Shown in pieces: positions 30,903 through 41,304 of a stretch of DNA of 64,000 nucleotides. Below the pieces are notes generated by a model. The model did not search any database. It was not told the origin of the DNA and saw nothing but the letters and a program-made list of their open reading frames with translations. Each line of letters opens with the position of its first letter. The stretch's first letter is position 1. The translations under genes and the position numbers were made by a program. The stretch spans positions 84,754,148 to 84,818,147 of the forward strand of contig OZ035960.1 of NCBI GenBank assembly GCA_964034945.1. The letters are read 5' to 3'. Origin of the DNA: Chrysopilus asiliformis. Taxonomy: Eukaryota; Arthropoda; Insecta; Diptera; Rhagionidae.

Positions 30903-30921
30903 GGTCCCTGCTCGGGCGCCA
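30903..30921 (-). promoter_or_regulatory. Lys-type primer-binding site of a dead LTR element
   Basis: On the minus strand this reads TGGCGCCCGAGCAGGGACC, nearly the complement of a tRNA-Lys 3' end. The LTR should lie to its right (from about 30922), ending in ACT as in several errantiviruses. No intact matching LTR was found. Confidence 0.6.
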
Positions 30922-32728
30922 GTTAAAGGTTTTTTGTTTATTTGAAGTTAAAAAAAAATCTTTTCTACAAGACAAAGCTTGCGATCTTTATCTTGTTACA
31001 AATCTTCATGGTTCGCATATGCAATTTTCACGGGTTTCGGGTGTCCTCTCATATTATATGGATCAAGATTTTGTTAATTTATATTCTCTTTTTTTTTTCA
31101 TGTTTGTGTATTTTTTTTTGTGCATGTCACTAATAGACGTCACTAATAGGATGATTTATAAAGGTGTCACTAATAGGATGATTTATATAGAGGCAGATTT
31201 CAATTGTGGTGGTACCAACACCATAATAAAAAAAACTGACTGATCTTAACAGGCAAAATAGTAAAATTAAAACTTACTGGTCGTAGGTAACACCATAAAT
31301 AAAACAAGAGACTGACTGATCGTAACAGGCAAAGCAATCAAAATAAGTTTGAGAGAAGAAAAAAAAAGAGTTTTTTAGTAGGTAGATTGTATGATTTTGA
31401 TTTTGTTAAGAGGGCTATGAAAAAATTATGTATTTGCTGGTTACTAGTTACGTGCCACAAATTAGTATTTTGATCGCACTGTCAAATGCTAAAATGTACT
31501 ATTATTCATTTTCTGTTACTTACTGTAATATATTTGAATTAGATGTAAGGTTTAAACTTTCTATATTTTGTTTTTTACTGTTACTTCTTTTTTTCCAAGT
31601 ATTGTTGACGAGGAATTGATTTTAAGAGAGAGAAAAAAAAATTTGGTTGTTTCTGATTTTACTTTTTTTTTAAAAATTTGTCCCTCGTCGAACATGTCGT
31701 TCCCTATTTCACTGCTTGTTTCTAGATATTATTTTCCTGTCATGGTTGATTGAGATCTGCAGGTTAATTTTTGATCCTCATAGTGTTACGAATTATTTCC
31801 TGATTTATGATTGCAGGATAATGTCACTATTAGGATGATTTCTATAGAGGCAGATTTCAATCTCCCGAAAAATTTTCAGACGCTGGTTGAACCGAGCTAA
31901 TAACAGGACTTTTTGCGAGTTTTTTTTTGGTTCGGTACAGTATAGTACAAATTAATCTCTGGGTTTAAAAGAGCAGAATGGTACTATCTGGCCAAACGAT
32001 ATAAATTTATGCAATCGATGCTGTTTTCACTCGGCGCCCCAGTATCTGTATCTTTATTTGAAACTTTTTTTTTGAATTTAGGGACGATCGATCATCGAAA
32101 ATCAACTCAACAAACAAAAAAAAATTTTCCCTCTTCTTTTTTTTTTAATTTCTTTTTACCATTTTTTCACTTCTTACACTATTTAAATTATTCACTACAG
32201 AAATAATTTATTGAATGGAAGAAAAGACAAGAAAAGTTCACTTACCTTTTCTTGTAATATTTGTCGGTGTTGACTTTTCCATGGTTAATATACGTTTTTT
32301 TTGTTTTTGATTTGTGTTGAGCAGGTAAGGCACGCTTGCATTCGCTGCGGCTCAGCTCGCCGGATTGGGGTGGGATCTTGCTCAACATATCAGTGGAACG
32401 ACCTATATTTACATAATTTCGTGCCTTCATACAAAAGGAGGGAAAAAGGATGGGAATTTAGAGGGGGTTCAAGTGTCAATCAAAATCAAAGTGGTCATCG
32501 TCTTCACAACCCCTTTTATTAAATGTGTCTAGTCTAACAAGACATAACTTTAACACGAATATTTATAAATATTAAATTTGGATATTTATCCATTTACACA
32601 AATACTTGCGGCAAAAAGAATGAACAAATGAGAATTTCATAAAAATGAATGTAAATAAATATAAGGGGATATTTTTATTAACAAGCATAAACTATATACT
32701 GGAAAATTATCATGCAAAAATGTAAATA
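30922..32728. other. LTR debris and AT-rich sequence
   Basis: No gene seen. A GTCACTAATAGGATGATTTATA motif occurs twice in tandem at 31139-31192 and again, diverged, with its AGAGGCAGATTTCAAT flank near 31820-31861. ACTGACTGATC..AACAGGCAAA occurs at about 31237 and 31312. A degenerate second primer-site-like motif GGCGCCCCAGT sits near 32032-32044, with a flank resembling that at 30915. These look like fragments of related LTR elements. Confidence 0.4.
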
Positions 32729-33192
32729 CAGTAGAACACGCTTAAATGCACATCGAATTTCGCAGAATTTTATGTGCATTTATCCGTGTTTTGCATTTAT
32801 ACGTAGCACGGAAGCACGGATAAATGCGAGTAAAAGATAAACATGCAACTTTAATATTCCTGTAATAAACATTTAAATTCAACAAGGCTACACAAAAACA
32901 AAGAACCTAATTAAGAATTCATTTTATCAAATAAAAATAACAATAATCACTTTTTTTTGTGTAATTACATTTCATTTTTGCACATGTGCATTTAAGCGTG
33001 TAAAATTTCATATAATTTATACTTTTGCGGATGTGAAAATGGTTGCATTTAAGCAAGTATTGCAATTAAGGGTGTTTCATTTATCCGTGTATATTTATAT
33101 GAAAACTGCTTAAAAATCCTCCATGCACAAATTTTGCGTGCAATTACACGAGTTTTGCATTTACGCGTGTTGCATTTAAGCGCGTTCTACTG
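32729..33192. mobile_element. Pogo/Tigger-type MITE
   Basis: A 464-bp element flanked by TA at 32727-32728 and 33193-33194. The inverted ends read CAGTAGAACACGCTTAAATG and CAGTAGAACGCGCTTAAATG. CAGTAGAAC starts are characteristic of pogo/Tigger elements. The interior holds no ORF but many imperfect copies of GCATTTAAGCG(T/C)GT or GCATTTATCCGTG, in both orientations. Confidence 0.85.
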
Positions 33193-33690
33193 TATAGTGA
33201 TGAAACCTACAAAATTTTATAAATAAATTGTAGTGAAAAAAAATTTACACCACAGAATTGTCCTCATGAATAATACGTCTTACAAATCTTTCTTCACCTC
33301 TCCTTCAACCGAAAATGGGCCCACTTTTGTTCGGAGACTTATGTTCAAACTCTTTTACGTAATGGTTTTAATTTTTTTTTTTTTAAAAGTTTCTGATCGT
33401 GGGGTAAATTTTACAATTCGCAAACTATGGTTAGGAAAACTATCGAGAGTAGAAACTAATTTAAATTTAGCTATCCTCAAAATCAATATCAATGAAAAAT
33501 TTTTTACTAGAAACTAACGATGCGGATCGAGGAATTTTGTCTTCTAATTCTGGTGCTTTAAAACTCTGGCTTTAGGCGAAAATTGAATATGAACAAACTT
33601 ACAATTTGATGATCCCCTGCAAGAATTTTTTTTGTGGGAGTTCCCTGCACTACGTTCACACAGTAGTTCCTCAAATTTCTATCTCCCTAG
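33193..33690. other. No gene recognised
   Basis: Short mixed frames only, including a plus frame 33233-33517 with no recognisable motif. No terminal repeats were seen. Confidence 0.4.
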
Positions 33691-34010
33691 CAAAATAACA
33701 ACCTGCTGTGGCCAAAATGCCGGAAGGGTCGAGCGCCGTCTGAATAAGGTTGCTCCCGAACTCTATTCAGGATAAATCCGCAATCCCAATGAAGATCGGT
33801 GTAATGATTGTTGGACCATGTGATTCAGGTAAATAAAATATACAAGGTATTTTGTGGGGGGTGGCAAGATCACTCTGCTGGGCCATTCCAACACACGCTC
33901 TAGCCAATCCATCCTCCTCGATGACGATGAATTTGGGGATTAAGGATTTCATTTATAATCTTTCTGCAGTGTTCTTACGGATGCTGTTGAACCCTGTTGC
34001 GGCAAAGAAA
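33691..34010 (-). pseudogene. Protein remnant, possibly an RNA-virus nucleoprotein-like insertion
   Basis: The minus strand encodes three consecutive in-frame pieces separated by single stops. The central one (33952-33767) is a 61-codon frame with IEEDGLARACVGMAQQSD and IFYLPESHG; flanking pieces read FFAATGFNSIRK and FGSNLIQTALDP. Continuity across the stops indicates a once-longer protein. The alpha-helical, Gly/Ala/Gln-rich character around VGMAQQSDLATP reminds me of nucleocapsid proteins of negative-strand RNA viruses, but this is an impression and not a match. It could equally be a host gene fragment. Confidence 0.3.
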
Positions 34011-34118
34011 AATAATTAGTCACATGTGTTTGTTTTATCTCTTTTTCTTCCAGATTAAATAATATTTGTGTTTTTTGTAAACATTTATAGTTTTTAATCC
34101 ACTTATGTAATAAATTAC

Positions 34119-34349
34119 GTGTTTTTGCCCATAATATTATATGTTTCCTTATTTCGTGTTATTACATTTGGTTTATTGGGAATATATTATTTTATCATTG
34201 TTTTCGTTTTTTGTTTTAAAACTAAAATATGTCTGCAATATGAATCGGACAACTTAATCACAGTAGAACCGAATAAATGCGCCCACCCATCTACAATACA
34301 CCGACCTTTAATTGGAAGAGACCATCAGAAATATAACAAAAACATCTAG
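34119..34349 (+). other. Membrane-segment ORF, unidentified
   Basis: A 76-codon plus frame without ATG has one strong hydrophobic segment (ITFGLLGIYYFIIVFVFCF) followed by a polar tail with two Cys. It overlaps the next frame at 34312. It could be the C-terminal membrane anchor of an envelope-like protein belonging to the LTR element that ends at 35986; this is inference. Confidence 0.3.
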
Positions 34350-34890
34350 CCAAAAAATTAATCTTATCCACGATTCGCGGGACATAATTAAGACAACTTT
34401 TAATGTAAACCTCTTTCTGAATGCAATAAATTTTCTATCCACATTGGGTATAACTATATTTCTGGCTAGAAAAACCGAATTCATGCTATATATAAAAAAC
34501 TCTCTGGCAAAGGGATGGGAAAAAATAAAAATTCTCGTCACAAGAAAGAATAAGGGAGACAACCAACCTCGCCAAGAATACGATGAAGAAAAACACCTTG
34601 GCGATAGAACAGCAAAATATGTGTACACATTTAAGGGAATTAACAGGGAACTTGGCCACCAACAATTTGTCCTCCATGCGGACGCCGACCGGTACAACCA
34701 TGTGGATAACACCTTATTGATAAAATTGGAAGAAGACGCTCCCTACCTACTTTTCACAGAAGTGGAGGAGCTGAGGATCAACGAGAATAACACTAACATT
34801 CAACTTTCAAACTCTTTAAAAAAAAAAAAAAACACAACAAAAAAGAAAAAAAAAAAGAAAAAACTGCTTTCAACTATTAAAATTTATTAA
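34312..34890 (+). CDS. Unidentified 192-residue ORF
   Basis: The frame has a hydrophobic patch at about 32-52 (NLFLNAINFLSTLGITIFLA), a charged middle, and a segment VLHADADRYNHVDNTLLIKLEEDAP. It ends in a poly-lysine run encoded by A-rich DNA, which is probably not coding. The first codon is not a clear ATG. It precedes the purine tract and LTR at 35572-35986 on the same strand, so it may be a distal ORF of that element. No family recognised. Confidence 0.35.
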   Translation: MEETIRNITKTSSQKINLIHDSRDIIKTTFNVNLFLNAINFLSTLGITIFLARKTEFMLYIKNSLAKGWEKIKILVTRKNKGDNQPRQEYDEEKHLGDRTAKYVYTFKGINRELGHQQFVLHADADRYNHVDNTLLIKLEEDAPYLLFTEVEELRINENNTNIQLSNSLKKKKNTTKKKKKKKKLLSTIKIY

Positions 34891-34937
34891 AAGAAAAAAA
34901 AAACAAATTTCACAAATTAATTGAAAATTATAATTAT

Positions 34938-35400
34938 TCATTTCAAAAAAGACCAAAATCCATCGCTGTCACTATCTGAACCGTCGCCATCATCCCGGAG
35001 GACGGCCAGAACGGAATGACCAGTAGAACGTCCTAGGAGCACGAGACCCTCACTCCCCAGGAAATAGCGCCAGCACAGTGATGAAATGGGCCTGTTCCCA
35101 CCACAGTACCGGAATCCGTTGCTTTCTGAAAACATCACCAGCAGACTGTGGCAGGACAGAACACGAGTGGCGAGGGCGGGCGAGGGCGGTCGAGAGGAAC
35201 GCCTCCAAGCGCCGCTTATGAGCACCAACATTCCCGACCGCAAATATTTCTAATAAATGCGGCCGTAGGACGCAGTACACCACCTCAGCGCATACCACCC
35301 AGTGATTATTAATGGAATGGGCAACCAGGGGCTTTTCCGAAGTCAGGTAAAATCCCCCTTCTGGATAGACATCGTTGAAATAATAACGGAACCTAACAAA
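34938..35400 (-). pseudogene. Unidentified gene copy 2 (frameshifted)
   Basis: The proximal frame (35400 leftward, with YPEGGFYLTSEKPLVAHS, then HWVVCAEVVYCVLRP) and the distal frame (35243-34938, with LATRVLSCHSLLVMFSESNG) together match copy 1 at 26032-26230/27788-27880. This shows a single frameshift near 35170. The distal frame continues to an acidic tail DDGDGSDSDSDG. No motif identifies the function. Conservation of spaced residues (FYL, PLVA, HW, C, VY, LR, LS, LV, FS) between copies supports a real protein. Confidence 0.5.
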
Positions 35401-35571
35401 AAAAACCCATAAAACACAAACAGAAAAAAAACCCTTTTATCATAGAGACTAGGAAATCAAACTAGAATGTTAAATACAAATAATATCAAAGAAAAAAATT
35501 TTTTTTTTGTAATGATCTAAATCTGTAATTGTTTTAAGATGATACTAGTTTCTTGTGAAACTAGTTTTATC

Positions 35572-35584
35572 GGTGGGGGAGGAA
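35572..35584 (+). promoter_or_regulatory. Polypurine tract of plus-strand LTR element
   Basis: GGTGGGGGAGGAA abuts the LTR start at 35585. It closely resembles the tract of the TRIM-like element. A 22-bp palindrome ACTAGTTT..AAACTAGT lies just upstream at 35544-35565. Confidence 0.7.
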
Positions 35585-35986
35585 TGTCGAGGCCAGCGGA
35601 CATTTCCCGGTTATGAGTCGGATATCCCGTTTCAATTTAGAGACAGATATCCGACCCTTTTTGTGATTACGTCCAGACAGTGAAACCGCTGACTCGACGT
35701 GTGATCACACAACCTGACCTTCAAAACGCACGTTAAAGGTGCACATGAAGGTGCACATGAAGGTGCACACCGTGAGATACAAAAAGTGCAGACTCGACAT
35801 TCCTTACCAGCTAGAATTAAGCTAGCAGTAAGTTTGATGAGTATTGTTTGAAGAGTCTAAGTATTCAGTCGTAGAAGATTGTTTTTAACGTTCAAAGTGT
35901 AGAGTCGTCAAATAAAGTTTAAGTAAAGTAATTTGTGTTTATATTGTTGCTCCCCAAAAACCCTTTTCAGCATTCGGACCACAACA
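35585..35986 (+). repeat. 3' LTR of a plus-strand errantivirus-like element
   Basis: A 402-bp TGTCGAGG...CCACAACA repeat, in inverted orientation to, and clearly related to, 25679-26031. AATAAAG lies near 35911. It contains AAGGTGCACATG-type 12-bp tandem repeats at about 35729-35771. No matching 5' LTR is seen in the window. Confidence 0.85.
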
Positions 35987-36066
35987 ATACTGATTGAATA
36001 AAAAAACTATGCCGACACATTTTTGAATTTGAAATAATTTCTCTTAATTGCCACAAATCCCATATA

Positions 36067-36971
36067 ACACATGGATCAATAAGTCCCGAGACTAACCCAG
36101 AGATGACGCTCGTAGTAAACCAGTAACCACGTCTTTCTAGAGTACTAACCTTTGCTTGAAACGTGTCAAAATTTTAAGTCGATCGGACCAGAAACAGCTG
36201 AGTTATCGAGGTTGGAGTAAAGTCGTTTTGTAGTTTGTTTAAAAAATGGAAAAAACCGAGTTTCGTGTTCTGATAAAACATTGTTTTTTAATGGATAAAA
36301 ACACCGTGCAAGCGAAACAATGGATTGAAAAATGTTACCCGGACTCTTGTCCATCAAAAGCAACGATTTGTCGGTGGTTTGCCGAGTTTAAACGTGGTCG
36401 TACCGACACAAATGACGCGGAACGCTCGGGTAGACCTGTGGAAGCCGTTACACCGGAAAATGTGAGTGAAGTGACCAAAATTATAATGAAAGATCGTAAA
36501 GTGAAGCTCCGTGAGATTGCTGAGATAACACAGATATCATATGGAAGTGCATTTACTATCCTTCATGAAAAATTGAGCATGAAAAAGGTTTTTTCCAAGT
36601 GGGTGCCGCGATTGCTTTCGATGAAACAAAAACAGCAACGAGTCGATGATTCAGAAAGCTGTTTATCGCTATTTACTCGCAATAAAAAAGATTTCTTGCG
36701 TCGTTACGTGACCATGGACGAAACATGGATACATCACTACACTCCAGAGTCGAAGCGGCAGTCATCTGAGTGGCGCACAGCTGGCGAAAGCCGTCCGAAG
36801 CGTCCGAAAACGCAGCAGTCAGCTGGCAAAGTCATGGCGTCAGTTTTTTGGGATACGCATGGCGTGACGATTGTATCACCCTAAAAGGTGATTATATTGA
36901 TGAATAAAAAAAAATTTTGCAAAAAAAATGTTGTTTTCATTGTTAGTCTCGGGACTTATTGATCCATGTGT
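36067..36971 (+). mobile_element. Mariner element, internally deleted, copy 1
   Basis: A 905-bp element with TA target duplication (36065-36066 and 36972-36973) and inverted ends ACACATGGATCAATAAGTCC. It has the same length and the same internal deletion as the copy at 57659-58563. Confidence 0.95.
36246..36884 (+). pseudogene. Truncated mariner transposase, copy 1
   Basis: A 212-codon ORF from an ATG. The N-terminal paired helix-turn-helix DNA-binding domains (ICRWFAEFKRGRTDTNDAERSGRP and the segment around 85-120) are followed by the first catalytic Asp, D158 in VTMDETWIHHY. Shortly after WDTHGVTIV the sequence jumps to the terminal CITLKGDYIDE-type codons in another frame, giving a stop. 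The second and third catalytic Asp are therefore deleted. The full-length enzyme would be about 345 residues. The product could still bind ends but not cut; any inhibitory role is speculation. Confidence 0.93.
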
Positions 36972-37560
36972 TAAACACCTCTCAATGTTGGCATCATTTC
37001 TGCTGGCGCTGATTATATGAGTTTGACAGTTTTTCTAGCAGTCCAGGTATTTATAGTCAACGTTTTAACTTTTCTAATTGAAGTAAATAGACTGTACCAC
37101 CCGTTAGGACAGGAAGAATTGAAAGCTCTCTTGGTATAGGCTCTCTACTCGTACGACGCTTTATTAAGTCATAAAGCTAATAACTTAAACTATTATAAGG
37201 GACATTGCCTAACTTTTCCTTACACTTGGTGCGATCCAACATATCTTCACCAAAGAGAGCTTTTTTCAAGTAATGTAGGAATCGCTTTGATCGCTTGACG
37301 CAGAACCATGTCGGAATTTCAAAGACGTTTGCATAAGAACGTAAGATAACATTTTTTTTTAAAATTAGGAATGTGAGTTTTAAGGAAAGACTCTGATACT
37401 TAAAAAATGTATCAAAGCAGAAAAGCTATTACCGGTATTGCTTTTCTTAAAGTGAAATATTTGTCTGTGGTTTGATTAATCTTTATTGGAACGCTCGATA
37501 ATTCTGCAAATATATAAATGATAGACAGTTAAATAAATATGCATTTAAAATTTATTTGTA
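36972..37560. other. No gene recognised
   Basis: Mixed AT-rich sequence with no ORF carrying a motif and no terminal repeats. Confidence 0.4.
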
Positions 37561-38530
37561 TACTTAAAAGGTTGTCGTCCTCCCCCACGTCTTCTTGTTC
37601 ATCCACATGGCCTTCGGTGAACGCATCATATGAGTTGGCCATGTGGATGAATGTATCCTCCTCATCTTCCCCTGAATCAGAGGGCTCCGCAGTGGGTATT
37701 GGGGTTTCGTCGTTGTACAGGGCGCCGGCGAGTTTGAAAAATTTTGCAACTGCCTATTTTTCGCCGTGGCGGAATTCCCGCATGAAAAGATACTTGGCCA
37801 GCGATCCCGCGAAAAACTCCTTTCGGCGGTTGCATCCCGGGTAGGAGTTTTTCGCGTGCCGATAAGTACCTTATATGCTATTGGAATGCGAGCCTGTCTC
37901 CGGATCTCTAAAATTAAGAGAATGATTCACCGTTTGGTGGACATACCGTTCGTTTTCGAGGTTCCGGTACGCAGCCCAGCAGTCTGAAATAATCGTTGTG
38001 CCGGGCTTTATGTGCGCTTTTATTATTGGCAGCAGAGTTGCCTTATCGCGTTTTTCCACAGCACATATGAAGGCTTTTCCCGTACCACGTTCTACGCCAC
38101 CAAACACCCACTGGCCCTCTACCTGGTGGCCCCGGTGCTACTTCCGCCTGAGGAATTTTGATTCATCGATTTCTACGATGGATCCCGGTCCTCCTATCGG
38201 TAGGGATTTCTTGACCTGCAATCAAATGAGAGTTTAATCAATTAAAATTATGATAATTGAATGTAAATAACTTAAATAGTAATAATTACCATACCATCGT
38301 ACACCACCTCTCTGCAGAATGAGGCCCAATCCCCTGCCGTTCGAGGAATGACGCCCAATCCCCTGCGGCTCGATATTTTTAGGTCGAGAATAATGAAGCG
38401 GAGCGGCAGATTCTCGATCCAAAAATAAGCAAACTTCCATAGCTTTATCAGGGGAAGATGGTTTCCTTGGAAGAAGGTATAGAACGCGGCCATTGGGGTT
38501 TAAACGATTCAACTCGTCATCCGAAAAATG
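37561..38530 (-). pseudogene. Merlin (IS1595-like) transposase pseudogene
   Basis: The N-terminal exon (about 38530-38290) has KLWKFAYFWIENLPLRF and AGDWASFCREVVYDGM. A 72-bp GT..AG intron (38289-38218) leads to exon 2, with VEIDESKFLRRK, a TAG in place of the expected codon, HRGHQVEGQWVFGGVERGTG, and PGTTIISDCWAAY. The last part, LNFRDPETGSHSNSI-stop, is followed by FFAGSLAKYLFMREF. This is the DDE_Tnp_IS1595 order: first Asp in EIDES, second in SDCWAAY, and a HxN-type third residue region in LNFRDPETG. The tail is acidic. Two stops make it non-functional. The short minus frames here are not separate genes. Merlin elements make 8-9 bp target duplications; none was found. Confidence 0.85.
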
Positions 38531-38570
38531 CAACGAACGAAAAATGAAAAAACGCAGCGAAGCCGTCAAA

Positions 38571-39952
38571 CTTGGAAAAGTATCAACTAATTGACATATT
38601 TGATTAATGAAATTCTCAATTATCGTCAGATGTTATTAGATTTTATTTTAATATCCAAATTGTGCAAGTGTTGTTTTATTCCCGTGTGTTCCCAAATACC
38701 TAACTTGGACCGAAGAGTTCTTTCCCTTTTTATAATTTTGCGGTTTAAACACGACGCTAGGGGCGTAATTTAAAAAATTAAGAAATCTGGGCATTTTTCT
38801 ACACCTTTTAGTGTATTTTCACATTTTACATTAGTAGTTGTTACAAACCAATTGAAAAATCCGTTTTCCGGAATATTTAATTATAATAATAATAATACTA
38901 TTTAATCTAGTTCCGCGAAATTTTGAAGTTTCTTTTCCGTGTCCTTCAAAATCGTGAAATTCCCATAGAAGGCCGTCTATTAGAATTTGCAAGTTCACTC
39001 GGTAATTTCTTCCAGAGCAGTCGATTCGATTTTGTCGTCCCAAGCTCAAGTGATATATCAATTAAAGTGTATGAGAACTGACAACACCGATATATAATAA
39101 GTGAACGTCAAAAGTGTTTTGTGCAATATTGTGGAATATTGTTTTTGGCGGCAAAAACGCACACACAATTAACAGCAATTTTTGAAAATTATCGTACAGA
39201 ACAATCATTTTTTATATCTTGCAAACACGATTCAGTAATGCCAAAGTTGTTGTTGTTGGAACGCTGCCCGACGTCGAGTTTCATGCATGTGCTCTACTCG
39301 ACTTTTCGACGCCCAAAATGACGTCGCAGTCGACGCCGGAGTCTCAGTTGCTGCCGTCATGTGTTTGGCCCTTTAGGCGTTTTTAATGGCCTGTGTTTTA
39401 GAATAATAAAAAACACGACTATTATACATTTGATCGATTGAAGGCCCGTATACACTAGGCGCCCAATTTTCTATGTGTGCCTGTCTAGTTATGTTTCCAT
39501 ATGTCTCAAATTGTCCGGAAAATTCGTGTTTCCCGACGACATTCCCAGGTTTTTATAAGGTACTAGGGGCTGGGCCTCGAACGGATTATACCTTATAAGC
39601 CCGTAAGCTACAGGGGTTTGGTCTGGGCGTTGATTTTACAAATGTAGATTTTTACCTGTATGCACATGTTTTTTCTTTTTTCGGCCGCTTTGTAGTACAG
39701 CTCCATTTAAAGTTATCCAGTGAGTGGGAGTCCCGGCGGAGCACCATCACATGCCCGCGAGTAATTTACTTTTAACAACTTAGGTTGGTAAAAATATAGA
39801 TAATAAAAATAAAACAAACTTTGGTTTGAATTTAGATTTATTTGAATCACTGTTTTTACACTGATGTTAACTGGTTGAAACTTCAGCTTCAATTGCTCTT
39901 CTTAATTCTAATTAAAATCTCGGTGGCCTCGTTATCGCCTTTATGGGATATT
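38571..39952. other. No gene recognised
   Basis: Mixed sequence without a motif-bearing frame. A modest GC-richer patch lies at about 39255-39365, containing several CGACG/GTCGA words. No repeats with obvious partners were seen. Confidence 0.4.
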
Positions 39953-40028
39953 GATGCATTTATTGCAGACGCTGAGTCGGCAATTCAATGGATGCATTTA
40001 TTGCAGACGCTGAGTCGGCAGTTCCCAT
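39953..40028. repeat. 38-bp tandem duplication
   Basis: Two copies (39953-39990 and 39991-40028) of GATGCATTTATTGCAGACGC... differ only near the end of the unit. Confidence 0.9.
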
Positions 40029-40063
40029 GTTTTGTAGAAAATTTAATATACTTGGCCGGATGT

Positions 40064-40255
40064 TCATATCAGGTGTCGAGTTTGACTTTGTAAATTTGTA
40101 GTTTTTGTTATGACTAAAGTATGGAAACGTAACTCGCGCGGGCATCTCGGCTCTTTTGGGAGGACTCCCAATCCTATCAGCATCTTTATTAGGGGAAGCC
40201 CATCCTCATCTCTGGATAAAAAGGAAATTGGTGTGGAATCTAATTTGTCTTCCAT
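40064..40255 (-). pseudogene. Short ORF resembling a Merlin N terminus
   Basis: A 63-codon ATG frame with TPISFLSRDEDGLPLIKMLIG followed by a CP motif. It has the look of the N-terminal helix and zinc-region start of IS1595/Merlin-like proteins, but it ends quickly and no later domain follows. It is separate from the Merlin pseudogene at 37.6-38.5 kb. The identification is tentative. Confidence 0.25.
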
Positions 40256-40537
40256 TTTTATTGCACCTAATATTTATTAAAGTTTGAATCTTCTTTAAAA
40301 TTTTACCGCTATATGAATTCTCGCATCAAGTCCCTCTAGAGTTCCAAATCAATGTTCATTGAACGCCAGAAAGGTAGAGTACTCCATTGTTCGGGTTTGA
40401 AGTGCGGTTTAGACGAGACAATATATGGAGGGAGAGCAAATATATGGTCTCCCTCCATATACAATGGCGCACACATTGTTGTTGAGATTTCATAGTGACA
40501 TTTGTGCCAAGTGTCAAGATTGAAAACTTGAATCAAA
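40256..40537. other. Short hairpin, no gene
   Basis: A stem of TATATGGAGGGAGA and TCTCCCTCCATATA (about 40424-40463) with a 12-bp loop is the only structure noted. Confidence 0.6.
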
Positions 40538-40717
40538 ATGGGTAATTCGGAAAAAGTTAAAAAAATTGTGAAATTAAGTGGTTTGGCTATCATGGCTTAT
40601 AAAAAGAACCAAAAAACCCATAATTCGAAACGAAATAGGAAGTGGTGGGTTAGAGAGATTTATCAAAAAAGAAATGTGGAAGGATTTTATGAAACATCCA
40701 TTCATATCCAGTTTTGA
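40538..40717 (+). pseudogene. PIF/Harbinger transposase N-terminal fragment
   Basis: A 59-codon ATG frame contains RNRKWWVREIYQKRNVEGFYE. The WWVRxxxxxRxxxGxY motif is typical of the start of animal PIF/Harbinger transposases. It ends at a TGA directly afterwards; no DDE region is found downstream. It is a truncated remnant. Confidence 0.55.
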
Positions 40718-41304
40718 AGCAATCTTCTTCCATTTTTGCTCCTTCAAATGGATGTTCCTATATTGCTTGTGTTTTTTGTCGTACAAAAAACGGCAATCCC
40801 GAACTTCACTAATTAATTTTTAATCAAACTGCATGCTTATGTCTTTACTATCACAAAAAATGGACACAGCATATGACAGCTGACTATAGTTTGTAATTAT
40901 TTGAAATTTGGTAGGCTACATATAACATTTTTTGTTGCAAATACAACTTGAATGTAAGCAACACAGCATACAAGCTATTTTTCCTAAAACTTGTTTTAAG
41001 TGACGAAATTTAGATTTTATGACGTTCCCATAAGATTTCATTTTGAATCAACCACAAAATTTTGTGCGCGAGCTGGCCGACAAAAGTTAAATTCAATTGA
41101 ACTTTTTACGGCTGCAAAGTTGTTCGGATTCATTATATATAGAAGCATAGAGTCCTATGAGTTTAAAACTTGAAATGTCGCCGTAAATGTTGTGTGGGTA
41201 TCAAGAGACCTTAGAGACTTGATACTTGGAGACAAATCTCCGGTCTCTGAAGGGTATACACAGGTCTCTTTGTATGCAGAGGAGAAATTTTTGGTCTAAG
41301 AGAC

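Noticed and set aside
30903..30921. tRNA-Lys 3' end match
   Set aside because: Primer-binding site of an LTR element; no other tRNA arms are present.
34308..34712. 134-codon minus-strand frame
   Set aside because: Composition (Trp/Phe/Ser) is that of an antisense shadow of the 192-codon plus ORF.
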